64,000 nucleotides of DNA from Shewanella psychrophila (GTDB lineage Bacteria > Pseudomonadota > Gammaproteobacteria > Enterobacterales > Shewanellaceae). The position numbers were made by a program, and so were the translations under genes. The stretch spans positions 4,340,001-4,404,000 of the forward strand of contig NZ_CP014782.1 in NCBI RefSeq assembly GCF_002005305.1, written 5' to 3'. The notes under the pieces were generated by a model. The model was given only the letters and a program-made list of their open reading frames with translations, had not been told where the DNA came from and did not search any database. Positions 26,917-37,423 of the stretch are shown in pieces (the stretch's first letter is position 1; each line of letters begins with the position of its first letter).

Positions 26917-28056
26917 TTAGTAAAGTGACGTCTTATTGTCTTCGATGAAACCGCGAGATAAACGACCGAACATCTTATAATAGGTATAGATAGTATATGA
27001 GAGCACTATCGGTACGAAGATGATAGCGGCCCATGTCATCACCGTCAGAGACGTTTCACTCGCCGTGGCGTCCCACATGGTCAGGCTCATATTCGGTACC
27101 AGTGAAGATGGCATAACGAATGGGAACATGGCCGTACCACAAGTCAAGATCACCGAAGCGATGGCAATTGAGCTAAACAAGAAGGCGAAACCTGAGCGGT
27201 TTAATCGACTCGATAGCAAAACAAGTAATGGCATAGCTAAGCCCAATATAGGGAACAGCATAGTCACAGGATACTTGTCATAGTTGGCCAACCAAGCACC
27301 GACTTCTACCACAACCGTCTTATGAGTCGGATCCGATACACCGTAAGTGTCTATGGCCGAGGTGATCACATAACCATCAATGCCATTGGCTAACCAGAAA
27401 CCTGCAGCGCCAAAGAAGACGAATAGCAATACCGATAATACCTGAGCCGCATTGGCTGCGCGCACTCTCAGCTCGTCTTCAGTCTTCATCTGCAGCCAAG
27501 TCGCGCCCTGCAACATAAACATGCTGACGCACACTAGGCCGGCGAGTATGCCAAAGGGATTCAGCAGGCCGAAGAAACCGCCGTGATAAGTAGCACGCAG
27601 GTATTCATCGAAATCGAACGGTACACCTTGGAGCAAGTTGCCGAAGGCGACACCTATGATCAGCGGTGGCACGAAGCTCCCCACAAATAGCGCCTTATCC
27701 CAAGCCTTACGCCATCTTGGATCTTCTATTTTTGAGCGATAGGTGAAACCGACAGGCCTTAGGTACAAGGCAAACAGCACTAACATCATGGCCACGTAGA
27801 AGCCCGAGAAGGACACGGCATACACCATAGGCCAAGCGGCGAACAAAGCGCCAGCGGCTGTGATCAACCATGTCTGGTTGCCTTCCCAGTGAGGCGCTAC
27901 GGTATTAATCATGACTCGACGATCGGTGTCATCTTTACCTAAGATAGGTAACAGGACACCAACGCCCATATCGAAACCATCGGTGACGGCGAAGCCGATA
28001 AAGAGCACACCTATCAGCGCCCACCAGATGAATCTTAGCATTTCATAATCAAACAT
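26917..28056 (-). CDS. cydB: Cytochrome bd ubiquinol oxidase subunit II CydB
   Basis: A 379-residue polytopic inner-membrane protein, normal for CydB. It opens MFDYEMLRFIWWALIGVLFIGFAVTDGFDMGVG, the family start, and has about eight or nine membrane segments. With CydA it forms the bd-type oxidase that reduces oxygen at high affinity without pumping protons. It is 13 bp after cydA and 15 bp before cydX. Confidence 0.97.
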   Translation of the reverse strand: MFDYEMLRFIWWALIGVLFIGFAVTDGFDMGVGVLLPILGKDDTDRRVMINTVAPHWEGNQTWLITAAGALFAAWPMVYAVSFSGFYVAMMLVLFALYLRPVGFTYRSKIEDPRWRKAWDKALFVGSFVPPLIIGVAFGNLLQGVPFDFDEYLRATYHGGFFGLLNPFGILAGLVCVSMFMLQGATWLQMKTEDELRVRAANAAQVLSVLLFVFFGAAGFWLANGIDGYVITSAIDTYGVSDPTHKTVVVEVGAWLANYDKYPVTMLFPILGLAMPLLVLLSSRLNRSGFAFLFSSIAIASVILTCGTAMFPFVMPSSLVPNMSLTMWDATASETSLTVMTWAAIIFVPIVLSYTIYTYYKMFGRLSRGFIEDNKTSLY

Positions 28057-28069
28057 AATCTGCTCCCCC

Positions 28070-29626
28070 TTAGGCTTCTAAGTTTTCGAAGTGATAACGG
28101 CCCGTATGCAGGCAACTAGGCCCCTGGCGTACGAATTTGAGCATCAGATAAACTTCAATCACTAATAACACTGTATAGAAAATAGTAATTGAGATGATGC
28201 TAAACCAGAGGTCACCAACGCTCACGCTGGACGCTGACATAAAGGTCGGCAGTATTTCTGAGATGGTCCAAGGCTGTCGTCCATGCTCGGCCACAAACCA
28301 GCCACACTCGATGGCAATCCAGGGTAGAGGCAGGCTGTAAAGCGCCGCCTTCAGCACCCAGGGCTTCTCGGCTATTTGATGACGTGTGCTCTGCCAAAAT
28401 GCGGCAGCGAACACCAGCAGCATAAACATGCCACAAGCCACCATGACCCTGAATGTCCAGAAAATAGGCGCTACGTTCGGAATAGAATCCTTAGCTGCGG
28501 CGACAATCTGCTCCTCGGTGGCATCAACCACATTGTTGGTAAAGCGCTTAAGTAAGAAGCCATAGCCTAAATCAACTTTAGCCTCTTCGAATGCGGCGCG
28601 CAGCTCGGGCGATTCATCGCCTCCACGCAGCTTGGTTAACATCGCGTAGGCCTTCATGCCGTTGCGAATGCGAACCTCATGTTGCGCGATAAGGTCGGTT
28701 AAGCCCACTACTTGTCCATCTAAAGAGCGTGTGGCTATTATTCCCATAAGGTACGGAATTTGGATGGCATGATCGTTTTCCATGGTCTCCTGGTTAGGGA
28801 TAGCAAAGGCAGTAAAGGCAGCCGGAGCGGGCTCTGTGTGCCACTCGGCCTCAATAGCGGCCAGTTTAACCTGCTGCGCCTCACCCACAGTATAACCAGA
28901 CTCGTCACCTAGGACGATAACAGACAGGATTGAGGCCATACCGAAACTGGCGGCAATGGCAAACGAGCGACGAGCAAACGGCAAGTCACGCTTCTTGAGG
29001 ATATAGTAAGCACTGATAGACAGAACGAACATGGCGCCGGCAACATAACCCGAGGCGACAGTATGAACAAATTTCACCTGGGCAACTGGGTTAAATAGAA
29101 CCTCTCCCCAATTGGTCATCTCCATTCGCATGGTTTCATAGTTAAATACCGATCCCACTGGGTTCTGCATCCAACCGTTGGCAATCAAGATCCACATCGC
29201 CGACATGTTTGAACCGAAGGCGACTAACCAGGTAACCGCCAAATGCTGACGCTTACTAAACCTTTCCCAGCCGAAGAAGAACATACCCACCAAAGTGGCT
29301 TCCAGGAAGAAGGCCATCAGTCCTTCAATTGCCAGTGGCGCCCCAAAAATATCCCCCACATAGTGAGAGTAATATGACCAGTTGGTACCAAACTGGAACT
29401 CCATAGCGAGTCCGGTAGCTACGCCTAAAGCAAAGTTAATACCGAACAACTTACCCCAAAACTTGGTCATATCTTTATAGATCTGTTTATCAGTCATCAC
29501 ATAGAGTGACTCCATGATAGCCAGCAAGAAAGCTAGGCCCAAAGTTAAGGGAACAAACAAGAAGTGATACATCGCTGTCATCGCAAATTGAAAGCGCGAG
29601 AGGTCAACAACTTCTTCTAAAATCAT
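28070..29626 (-). CDS. cydA: Cytochrome bd ubiquinol oxidase subunit I CydA
   Basis: A 518-residue haem-bearing subunit. The open frame reaches 29653, but the ATG at 29626 ([22 protein letters not shown]) has AAGGAG 7 nt upstream and gives the normal start. The quinol-binding Q loop lies in the periplasmic stretch around residues 240-330. The GRQPWTI motif near residue 440 is the family signature. The operon cydABX is complete. An FNR/EtrA-type box lies about 320 bp upstream. Confidence 0.97.
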   Translation of the reverse strand: MILEEVVDLSRFQFAMTAMYHFLFVPLTLGLAFLLAIMESLYVMTDKQIYKDMTKFWGKLFGINFALGVATGLAMEFQFGTNWSYYSHYVGDIFGAPLAIEGLMAFFLEATLVGMFFFGWERFSKRQHLAVTWLVAFGSNMSAMWILIANGWMQNPVGSVFNYETMRMEMTNWGEVLFNPVAQVKFVHTVASGYVAGAMFVLSISAYYILKKRDLPFARRSFAIAASFGMASILSVIVLGDESGYTVGEAQQVKLAAIEAEWHTEPAPAAFTAFAIPNQETMENDHAIQIPYLMGIIATRSLDGQVVGLTDLIAQHEVRIRNGMKAYAMLTKLRGGDESPELRAAFEEAKVDLGYGFLLKRFTNNVVDATEEQIVAAAKDSIPNVAPIFWTFRVMVACGMFMLLVFAAAFWQSTRHQIAEKPWVLKAALYSLPLPWIAIECGWFVAEHGRQPWTISEILPTFMSASSVSVGDLWFSIISITIFYTVLLVIEVYLMLKFVRQGPSCLHTGRYHFENLEA

Positions 29627-30411
29627 TAGTGACTCCTTAGGTGGTGCAACCACCTATTATGATTAGATCCCCATCAATCATAATAGATGCCTATTGAGGA
29701 ATTTTATTTTAAGCCTTTTACGCGCTCAGCGGCGGTAAAGAGAGGCTAAATATCGTTTTTTACAAAATGTTCGAAATAAGCACAATAATGTTCTAATCAA
29801 GCGTATTCCATGACCAAGCTCACAACAAAATATATATTTGCGGTAAGTGTATGGGTAAAAAATAACAAATTAGAAGCTAAATCTTTATTATCAAAAACTT
29901 AACCAAAGCACAGACTATTCTCACCGTTGTTTTATACCATTCAAATTTGATTCAAATCAATCAATCACTAGGGTTAACATGGGTTTTGTGGCTAAGGACA
30001 CAGTTCACTACACGACTCGATTGACCAATGCTTAATACCATGCTAGGAAGTTAGTCGTATCAGTGATAAACCAGCATTTCAGCCGCTTACAATAAATTTT
30101 AAAATAAATACCGATAAAATCAAAACAAATACCAGTAAACATCAAAATAATTTACAACTCTAAAGCCAACAAAAAAACATAAGTAAGTGTTTTAAATTAA
30201 CTTATTAAGAATACGCTCTGTAACCCCCTCTAAAAAACCTACAAATAGATTAGTTTTAGTAATGCCAAACTGTAATTTTTCTCGTTTGATGAATTATCTA
30301 TACAAGAATAATATACGTCTTGTGCTCAGGAGCGACTAATGTAATCCGGTGAAGTAGCCCGGCTAGTCACACTCCGCTCACATAACCCTTTAACTGTGTG
30401 GAGATACCATT
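29627..30411. other. 785-bp spacer between cydA and the 25-codon gene
   Basis: A/T-rich, with no frame above about 40 codons that has a start site. It holds the divergent control region for cydABX (minus) and the small gene at 30412 (plus), including the FNR-type box at 29947-29960. A GCCCGGCTAG-containing segment near 30358 could fold in the small gene's leader. Confidence 0.5.
29947..29960. promoter_or_regulatory. FNR/EtrA-type binding site
   Basis: TTGATTCAAATCAA is an exact match to the FNR consensus TTGAT-N4-ATCAA. It lies 321 bp upstream of cydA and 452 bp upstream of the 25-codon gene. cydAB is an FNR target in Escherichia coli, so control of cydABX by the Shewanella FNR homologue EtrA is a reasonable inference, though the distance is long. 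Confidence 0.65.
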
Positions 30412-30489
30412 ATGAAAAAATTATTGAATCGTTTAGCAAACAACTACAAGCGTGTTTTTGTTGAACTTTATACTGCTAGAGAACTTTAA
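30412..30489 (+). CDS. Unrecognised 25-residue small protein with its own terminator
   Basis: ATG at 30412 with a GTGTGGAG site 8 nt upstream, 25 codons, then TAA. The product opens MKKLLNRLANNYKRVF and ends YTAREL; it is basic and could form one amphipathic helix. About 30 nt after the stop a GTTTTG...CAAAAC hairpin is followed by a strong Rho-independent terminator, so this is a compact transcription unit. I do not recognise the family. It could be a small protein or a translated leader; no longer gene follows in the same direction. Confidence 0.6.
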   Translation: MKKLLNRLANNYKRVFVELYTAREL

Positions 30490-30539
30490 ACTTCCACTGC
30501 AGTAAACAGATTTGCTTGAAGTTTTGTTAGCGCAAAACG

Positions 30540-30571
30540 ACCACCTAGTTGATTCAGCTAGGTGGTTTTTT
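30540..30571 (+). terminator. Rho-independent terminator of the 25-codon gene
   Basis: Hairpin ACCACCTAG/CTAGGTGGT with loop TTGATTCAG and a run of six T. It ends the short unit that starts upstream of 30412. Confidence 0.9.
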
Positions 30572-30800
30572 CATTTCTAAGCCTATCAAAAACCACAGTT
30601 TACACATCTTAGCCAACACCTAATCAAGTAATCTCTTATATACTAGTTGAGTCTCTTACTAATCGCTAGCCCTCCAATTACACTCTTACCTACTGATCTA
30701 CAGCTAACGAGGTATTTATCACTGTTTAGTACATCCTAACTCTCTAATACTCTCCTAACTCTCTATTTAGTAGTGAATAAATGATAAGATTTTTTCCATA

Positions 30801-30834
30801 AAAAAAGAGCATCGAAACTTTCGATACTCTTTTT
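30801..30834 (-). terminator. Terminator of purL
   Basis: AAAAAGAG-C-ATCGAAA...TTTCGAT-A-CTCTTTTT hairpin, 64 bp past the purL stop, with a T-run on the minus strand. It is symmetrical enough to work in both directions. Confidence 0.85.
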
Positions 30835-30898
30835 CACTAGATTAATTTAAGTTGAAGCTAAAAACTCAAGCTAACTTTAGACTTTGCTAAACATTAGC

Positions 30899-33800
30899 TT
30901 AACCCAACTTTACTCGCGCGTTTCTGAACATTCTCATCCAAGGGCTATCTTCACCCCAACTATCAGGATGCCATGAGTTTGCCACGGTTCTAAATACACG
31001 CTCAGGATGTGGCATCATGATGGTCACACGACCATCAGTGCTACAAATACCAGATAACGCATTTGGCGAGCCGTTAGGGTTCTGTGGGTAATGGCTAGCG
31101 ATCTCCCCTTTACCATTCACATATCTAAGGGCTACCGTACCAGAAGCTTCGGCTAATGCCATGGCTTCAGGCGTTGCAAACTCGGCGCGACCTTCACCAT
31201 GTGATACCGCTATTGGCATACGAGAGCCTTGCATGCCCTCCAAGAAGATAGATGGACTTTTTTGTATTTCCACCAGACTAACCCTAGCTTCGAAACGCTC
31301 CGAACGGTTGCGTACAAAACGAGGCCAATGCTCAGTACCAGGAATAATCTCTTTCAATGTAGATAACATCTGACAACCGTTACATACACCCAGAGATAAA
31401 CTGTCTTCACGCTCAAAGAACTGAGTGAACTGCTCACGGGCACGGGCATTGAACAAGATTGACTTAGCCCAGCCCTCCCCGGCTCCCAGCACATCACCAT
31501 AAGAGAAACCACCACAAGCCGCTAAGCCCTGAAATTCATCTAAGGTTACACGGCCACTGAGAATATCACTCATGTGAACATCACGACTCTCAAATCCAGC
31601 CCTGTCGAAAGCAGCAGCCATCTCAAGGTGTGAATTAACCCCTTGCTCACGCAAGATAGCCATCTTAGGTGCAACACCTTTTAAGATAAATGGCGCGGCA
31701 ACATCTTCACTTAGGTCAAATTTAAGATCCACAGTCAAGCCTGGCTCGTTTACATCTTGCTTAAGCTTAAACTCTTCATCGGCACACTCAGGGTTATCTC
31801 TCAATGATTGCATCTTGTGCGTCGTTTCGGCCCAGATAGTCCTCAGCTCAGTGCGAGGTTCGACCAGTATCTGTCTATCGCCATCATTGATAGTAATAGT
31901 ATCGTCAGAGGTTAAACGGCCGATAACATGACAGGCAACACCTGCACTATTGAACTGAGCAATTATAGCTTCACTTTGTGCACTGCTAACTTGAATGACA
32001 CCACCAAGCTCCTCATTAAAGAGTCGCTCAATATCGGTGCCGTCTACATCTTCAAGGTCGATATTAAGACCTGTGTTACCCGCAAAGGCCATCTCAACCA
32101 AGGTAGTAAATAAACCACCATCGCTGCGATCATGATAGGCAATAACATCGCGCTGGGCGACTAGAGGCTGTATTACTTCGAAGAAACCACGAAGTAAGCT
32201 TGAGTCTTTCAGATCCGGCGCTGTATCACCAAGCTCACTATAAACCTGAGCAAGACATGAACCACCTAGACGGTTATTACCCGCACTTAGGTCAAGAAGA
32301 AGTAACTCTGTCTCACCTTTATCGGTGCGAAGCTCAGGCGTCACTGTGTTTCGGATATCCTGCACAGCACCGAACGCAGTAATGACCAGTGACATAGGAG
32401 AGGTCACCGATTTATCGACGCCCTGATCTTCCCATGCAGTCTTCATGGACATAGAGTCTTTACCAACGGGAATAGTCAGGTCAAGCTCAGGACACAGCTC
32501 CTCACCAATGGCTTTAACGGCTTCATAGAGGCCAGCATCTTCACCCGGATGACCCGCTGCGGACATCCAGTTGGCAGAAAGCTTGATACGTTTAAATGAA
32601 CCAATATCGGTACCGGCGATATTCATGATTGATTCGGCAACGGCCATACGCGCCGATGCGCCAAAGTCCAATAGTGCAAGCGGAGTACGCTCACCCAGAG
32701 ACATGGCTTCACCGGTATACGAATCGAAACTCGCTGCAGTCACAGCGCAATCGGCAACTGGGATCTGCCAAGGACCGACCATCTGGTCACGATTAACAAG
32801 GCCTGTCACACTTCTATCACCGATAGTGATAAGGAAGGTCTTCTCGGCAACAGTTGGTAGTCTAAGGATGCGGCGAACAGCCTCTTTTATTTCAATCTTA
32901 CTTTGATCGACTGCCGGAGACTCGGCCTTAGCACTGATCACATCACGGCTCATCTTAGGTGCTTTACCTAATAAGACCTCCAGTGGAAGATCGATAGGCT
33001 TATCACCAAAGTGCTCATCACTCAGTGATAGGTGACGTTCTTCTGTTGCCACGCCGACGACAGAGTAAGGTGCACGTTCACGCTCACAGATAGCAGTAAA
33101 AGTCGCGAGGTCTTCTGGTGCGACAGACATCACGTAACGTTCTTGAGACTCGTTACACCAGATCTCAAGTGGGCTCATACCAGGCTCATCCGATGGCACA
33201 TCTCTTAATTCAAACTTACCACCACGCTCGCCATCGTTGACCAGCTCAGGGAAAGCATTAGACAAACCACCCGCTCCCACGTCGTGAATAAATTGGATCG
33301 GGTTGTTATCCCCCATTTGCCAACAACGGTCGATAACTTCCTGACAACGACGCTCCATCTCAGGGTTTTCACGCTGAACCGAAGCAAAATCGAGATCTTC
33401 GTTCGACTCACCAGATGTCATCGAAGAAGCTGCACCACCTCCAAGTCCGATATTCATCGCAGGGCCACCCAGTACAATCAGCTTAGCGCCGACGGTGATT
33501 TCACCTTTCTGTACATGTTCACCACGAATGTTGCCCAGACCACCGGCAAGCATGATTGGCTTATGGTAACCGCGCACTTCAACACCATTATGGCTGCTGA
33601 CTTCCTGCTCATAAGTACGGAAATAACCCAGTAGTGCAGGACGGCCAAATTCATTGTTAAATGCGGCGCCGCCCAATGGGCCTTCGGTCATGATATCCAG
33701 AGCAGTTACGATACGATCAGGTTTACCATAATCGGCTTCCCAAGGCTGAACGAAACCCGGGATCTGAAGGTTCGATACGCTAAAGCCAGTCAAACCGGCT

Positions 33801-34780
33801 TTTGGCTTAGAGCCACGACCTGTCGCCCCTTCATCACGGATCTCACCGCCAGAACCTGTCGCAGCACCTGGATATGGGCTGATAGCCGTTGGGTGATTAT
33901 GGGTTTCGACCTTCATTAGGATATGCATAGGCTCGGTGTGGTAACTATATACACCGTCATCTTCAGGGAAGAAGCGACCCGCGGTATAGCCTTCCATCAC
34001 GGCGGCATTGTCTTTATAGGCAGAAAGTACACCATCCGGAGTCACCGCGAAGGTATTCTTAATCATCTTGAACAAAGATTTTGGCTGAACTTCGCCATCG
34101 ATTGTCCAATCTGCATTGAAAATTTTATGACGACAATGTTCAGAGTTTGCCTGGGCGAACATCATCAACTCGACATCATTTGGATTACGGCCCAATTTGA
34201 CGAAGTTTTCGACTAAGTAATCGATCTCATCATTGGCTAAAGCAAGTCCAAGTTGAGTGTTGGCAAGCTCCAGGGCACTGCGGCCTTCACCTAAGATATC
34301 AACACTGTTTACAACCGAAGGTTCGGTACGGACAAAAAGCACTGCCGCCTTTTCGAAACCAGTGAGAATGACTTCAACCATACGATCATGCAAGAGTGCA
34401 GTTAGTGACACCTCTTGCTCGGTCGTTAGTCCATCAGATTCTACATAGTAAGCAATACCGCGCTCTAATCGCTTAACTTTATTGAGACCACAGTTATGAG
34501 CAATATCAGTAGCCTTAGAAGACCAAGGAGAAATTGTACCAGGGCGTGGTGTGACAAAATGAAGTGTGCCTTGTGGCGCATGGGCTTCGATAGCCGGGCC
34601 ATAGGTTAGGAGTTTTGCAAGTTGCTGGGTCTCGCTCTCGTCGAGGGACTCAGTTAAATCTGCTAAATGTACGTACTCAGCATAGATGCCAGAAACAGGA
34701 AGCGCAGCAGTTTCACAAGCTTCCATTAACTTTTGAACTCTAAACGCTGATAAAGCTGGGGCTCCGCGGATGATCTCCAT
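30899..34780 (-). CDS. purL: Phosphoribosylformylglycinamidine synthase PurL
   Basis: A 1293-residue, single-chain purine enzyme (FGAR amidotransferase). It makes FGAM from FGAR, glutamine and ATP. An N-terminal PurS-like part is followed by two AIRS-type synthase domains (with the [24 protein letters not shown] loop near residues 293-316). A C-terminal class I glutaminase follows, with nucleophile Cys in [10 protein letters not shown] and the HPE in MMPHPERVF. The start is the ATG at 34780 ([11 protein letters not shown]); a GTG one codon upstream is also possible. No PurR-type box is obvious upstream. Confidence 0.97.
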   Translation of the reverse strand: MEIIRGAPALSAFRVQKLMEACETAALPVSGIYAEYVHLADLTESLDESETQQLAKLLTYGPAIEAHAPQGTLHFVTPRPGTISPWSSKATDIAHNCGLNKVKRLERGIAYYVESDGLTTEQEVSLTALLHDRMVEVILTGFEKAAVLFVRTEPSVVNSVDILGEGRSALELANTQLGLALANDEIDYLVENFVKLGRNPNDVELMMFAQANSEHCRHKIFNADWTIDGEVQPKSLFKMIKNTFAVTPDGVLSAYKDNAAVMEGYTAGRFFPEDDGVYSYHTEPMHILMKVETHNHPTAISPYPGAATGSGGEIRDEGATGRGSKPKAGLTGFSVSNLQIPGFVQPWEADYGKPDRIVTALDIMTEGPLGGAAFNNEFGRPALLGYFRTYEQEVSSHNGVEVRGYHKPIMLAGGLGNIRGEHVQKGEITVGAKLIVLGGPAMNIGLGGGAASSMTSGESNEDLDFASVQRENPEMERRCQEVIDRCWQMGDNNPIQFIHDVGAGGLSNAFPELVNDGERGGKFELRDVPSDEPGMSPLEIWCNESQERYVMSVAPEDLATFTAICERERAPYSVVGVATEERHLSLSDEHFGDKPIDLPLEVLLGKAPKMSRDVISAKAESPAVDQSKIEIKEAVRRILRLPTVAEKTFLITIGDRSVTGLVNRDQMVGPWQIPVADCAVTAASFDSYTGEAMSLGERTPLALLDFGASARMAVAESIMNIAGTDIGSFKRIKLSANWMSAAGHPGEDAGLYEAVKAIGEELCPELDLTIPVGKDSMSMKTAWEDQGVDKSVTSPMSLVITAFGAVQDIRNTVTPELRTDKGETELLLLDLSAGNNRLGGSCLAQVYSELGDTAPDLKDSSLLRGFFEVIQPLVAQRDVIAYHDRSDGGLFTTLVEMAFAGNTGLNIDLEDVDGTDIERLFNEELGGVIQVSSAQSEAIIAQFNSAGVACHVIGRLTSDDTITINDGDRQILVEPRTELRTIWAETTHKMQSLRDNPECADEEFKLKQDVNEPGLTVDLKFDLSEDVAAPFILKGVAPKMAILREQGVNSHLEMAAAFDRAGFESRDVHMSDILSGRVTLDEFQGLAACGGFSYGDVLGAGEGWAKSILFNARAREQFTQFFEREDSLSLGVCNGCQMLSTLKEIIPGTEHWPRFVRNRSERFEARVSLVEIQKSPSIFLEGMQGSRMPIAVSHGEGRAEFATPEAMALAEASGTVALRYVNGKGEIASHYPQNPNGSPNALSGICSTDGRVTIMMPHPERVFRTVANSWHPDSWGEDSPWMRMFRNARVKLG

Positions 34781-34783
34781 CAC

Positions 34784-35093
34784 GTCATTTCACCTTATAT
34801 ATTATAATTGCAGGGTCAGAACTGGCGACATTATAGGGAAATATGAGAAACAAAGCACCCGTAGTTACTGGAGAAAACAGTGTTTCCTATAACGAAAAGT
34901 GGCTCAGTATGAATTTTGTACTGAGCCGAGCGCCAAACAGGATCTAATCAAGAAAATCGCTCATAATCTTAACTAATACTTTTCCTTTTCGTGAACATTA
35001 TTCGTACAGAAATGCTGTTTTTATTCAGTTCGCGAGCGATATGATATAATCACCCGCTGTGTCCATGAAAACTACTAGATAATTTAACCATAA
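34784..35093. other. Divergent region between purL and mltF
   Basis: About 310 bp with no gene. A TATAAT hexamer at 35045-35050 is a good -10 element for mltF, with only a weak -35 upstream (TATTCA near 35022). Confidence 0.4.
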
Positions 35094-36536
35094 ATGAAAA
35101 AAATTCTGTTTGTTTTACTTACGCTTACCTTACTGGCTGCCTGCCAGAAAGTGGCTGTGGAACAAGCTGAATTAGTGCCTGAGTCTGCAGCTAAAACAAA
35201 ATTAAATGTAGGCACACTCTATGGTTCACAAATTTTCGTCACTACAGGACAAGGTGAAGCAGGTTTTGACTATGAGATGGCATCACGTTTCGCCGATTTT
35301 CTCGAACTCGATTTAGAGATGAAGCCTTACCCCAACATAGGTGAGCTTTACACAGCACTTGATAGTGGGGAAATCGATTTTATTGCGGCCGGTCTTGCAG
35401 ACACACAAACTCGACGTGAGAAGTATCGTTTAGGTCCTCCCCTCTATCGTGTTAATCAAGTTTTAGTTTATAAACAAGGCACAAAGGTGCCTAAAGATAT
35501 TTCTCAATTAGACGAAAATATCACTGTCATCACAGACTCATCTTTTGTTGAAACCCTGTCTCAGCTACAAAAACTGTACCCAGATCTCCTTTGGGATCAG
35601 GAAAAAGATAAAGACAGCGAAGAGTTGATGGGCATGATTGCCAGAGGCGAGATAACTTATACTATCGCCGACTCGACGACATTCGACATCAACCGCCGTT
35701 TTATGCCTGAACTAAGAGCCGGGCCCGTCTTAAGAGAAAAACAAGCGATTGTCTGGTTACTGCCACCAAATAATAGCGACCGCTTAATGAGTGACTTGCT
35801 AACGTTTTGGCACAATGAGAAACGCAGTGGCACCTTAGCCCATCTCAATGAGAAATATTTTGCCCATGTGAAACGCTTCGATTATGTCGATACCCGCGCA
35901 TTTTTACGTGCAATCGATAATAAGCTACCAAGATATAAGGACAAGTTCCAATTTTATGCAGGTGGTATAGATTGGCGTAAGCTTGCCGCAACCGCTTATC
36001 AAGAATCTCACTGGAACCCTAACGCTCGCTCTCCCACAGGCGTCCGGGGATTGATGATGTTAACCTTGCCTACGGCAAAGCAGGTCGGTATTGAAAACAG
36101 ACTGGATCCAGAACAAAGCATCAAGGGAGGTGCTAAGTACCTCAATGATATTTTAAACCGCTTGCCAGACTCAATTCCGGAAAATCAGCGCATGTGGTTT
36201 GCTTTAGCTTCTTATAATATCGGCTATGGACATGTGGAAGATGCGCGCAAGCTCGCCGAGTCTATGGGACTCAACCCCAGTGCATGGCGAGATCTAAAAG
36301 AAGTGCTTCCATTACTGCAGAAACGTAAATACTATAAGCGTACCCGCTATGGCTATGCCCGCGGTAACGAGGCTGTCCATTATGTTGACAGCATTCGCCG
36401 CTACTACGATACCTTAGTCTGGGTAGATAATCAGAACCAAATGATAGAAGATGAGAAAGCCAGAGCCGAAGAGACTCAGGTTGTCGATCTACCCAATAAA
36501 GAAAATAGTGAACTATCGGGCGCACAACCTCAGTAA
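35094..36536 (+). CDS. mltF: Membrane-bound lytic murein transglycosylase MltF
   Basis: A 480-residue outer-membrane lipoprotein (lipobox LLAAC, Cys17). The N-terminal half is a periplasmic substrate-binding-like domain (about residues 38-265, [24 protein letters not shown]). The C-terminal half is an SLT domain with the catalytic Glu in [25 protein letters not shown] and later [17 protein letters not shown]. It cleaves peptidoglycan to anhydro-muropeptides. It is divergent from purL, and a tail of about 25 polar residues closes it. Confidence 0.95.
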   Translation: MKKILFVLLTLTLLAACQKVAVEQAELVPESAAKTKLNVGTLYGSQIFVTTGQGEAGFDYEMASRFADFLELDLEMKPYPNIGELYTALDSGEIDFIAAGLADTQTRREKYRLGPPLYRVNQVLVYKQGTKVPKDISQLDENITVITDSSFVETLSQLQKLYPDLLWDQEKDKDSEELMGMIARGEITYTIADSTTFDINRRFMPELRAGPVLREKQAIVWLLPPNNSDRLMSDLLTFWHNEKRSGTLAHLNEKYFAHVKRFDYVDTRAFLRAIDNKLPRYKDKFQFYAGGIDWRKLAATAYQESHWNPNARSPTGVRGLMMLTLPTAKQVGIENRLDPEQSIKGGAKYLNDILNRLPDSIPENQRMWFALASYNIGYGHVEDARKLAESMGLNPSAWRDLKEVLPLLQKRKYYKRTRYGYARGNEAVHYVDSIRRYYDTLVWVDNQNQMIEDEKARAEETQVVDLPNKENSELSGAQPQ

Positions 36537-36607
36537 ACTAATCAGTTAGGCTAAACCCTGACACTGGAATGCTTGCAGTAGTACTAATAAAGATTGAGGG
36601 AAATATA

Positions 36608-36727
36608 ATGAAAAAAGCAAAAATGAAATTTAGCTCAAACAGACGAAGAACACAGAAAAAAACCAAACACCTACGAACCTTAAGCCGTCAGAAGATGTTC
36701 TTCTCGTTTATCCAGCCAGTTGACTAA
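36608..36727 (+). CDS. Unrecognised 39-residue basic small protein
   Basis: ATG at 36608 with GAGGG 7 nt upstream, 39 codons, stop TAA. The first 29 residues (MKKAKMKFSSNRRRTQ...) are strongly basic, and the last ten (MFFSFIQPVD) are hydrophobic. The base composition looks like a nucleic-acid-binding or ribosome-associated small protein, but I do not recognise a family. It lies 71 bp after mltF and converges on tadA. No clear terminator follows. Confidence 0.5.
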   Translation: MKKAKMKFSSNRRRTQKKTKHLRTLSRQKMFFSFIQPVD

Positions 36728-36788
36728 TTAAAGGTGGGTGCCCTTAATCTAAACGGACAAACACCTAAGCTTATATCTCCAGAGATGA

Positions 36789-37358
36789 CTATTTCTCAGC
36801 CTCTAGGTTCTTCTCTAACTTCTTTAGTGCTTTTTTCTCTCTACGTCGACGTCTAAAAAATTGACTTAATTGTTCACTGCATTCATCAGCTAGCACCCCT
36901 TCGCTAACTTGTAGCTGATGATTAAATGCCGGGTGTCTCACCAAATCGATAACCGTTCCGGCTGCCCCCGTTTTCTCATCTCTTGCCCCAAAAACGAGAC
37001 GTTCAATACGAGAATGAACCATAGCTCCCGCGCACATGGCGCAAGGCTCTAAGGTGACATAGAGAGTAGTGTCCAATAGACGATAGTTCTCAATCACCTT
37101 TCCAGCCTGACGTAAGCACTGCATCTCGGCATGAGCGGAAGGATCATGTAGCCCAATACAGTAATTGAAACCGGCACTGACAACCTCGCCACCTTTCACT
37201 AACACGGCCCCAACCGGCACCTCACCGACTGCTTCGGCTTTACGGGCCATCTCCATCGCCATTGACATAAAGTGTTTATCTAACGCCAACTGCGAAGCAT
37301 TTTCATCAGGTTGCACTTGGGAGTCTTTTTTCTGCTCAAACAAGGGGATTTCCACCAT
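36789..37358 (-). CDS. tadA: tRNA-specific adenosine deaminase TadA
   Basis: A 189-residue zinc deaminase that converts A34 to inosine in tRNA-Arg(ACG). It has the active-site DPSAHAEMQCLRQ (His and catalytic Glu) and the zinc PCAMCAGAMVHSRIERLVFGARDEKTGAAG. The N-terminal 30 residues before HFMSMAMEMARKAEAVGEVPVGAVLV and the Lys-rich tail are longer than in the E. coli enzyme, so the start could be internal. It lies downstream of guaA with a terminator between. Confidence 0.95.
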   Translation of the reverse strand: MVEIPLFEQKKDSQVQPDENASQLALDKHFMSMAMEMARKAEAVGEVPVGAVLVKGGEVVSAGFNYCIGLHDPSAHAEMQCLRQAGKVIENYRLLDTTLYVTLEPCAMCAGAMVHSRIERLVFGARDEKTGAAGTVIDLVRHPAFNHQLQVSEGVLADECSEQLSQFFRRRRREKKALKKLEKNLEAEK

Positions 37359-37367
37359 TTAACAATC

Positions 37368-37391
37368 AAAAAAGGCGCCGAAGCGCCTTTT
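37368..37391 (-). terminator. Terminator of guaA
   Basis: AAAAGGCGC-CGAA-GCGCCTTTT hairpin with T-runs on both sides, 33 bp past the guaA stop. Confidence 0.85.
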
Positions 37392-37423
37392 CTATTTTAC
37401 ACCTAAGTGCACTTAAGCGTTAA

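Noticed and set aside
34784..34860. PurR box upstream of purL
   Set aside because: No ACGCAAACG-type palindrome could be read.
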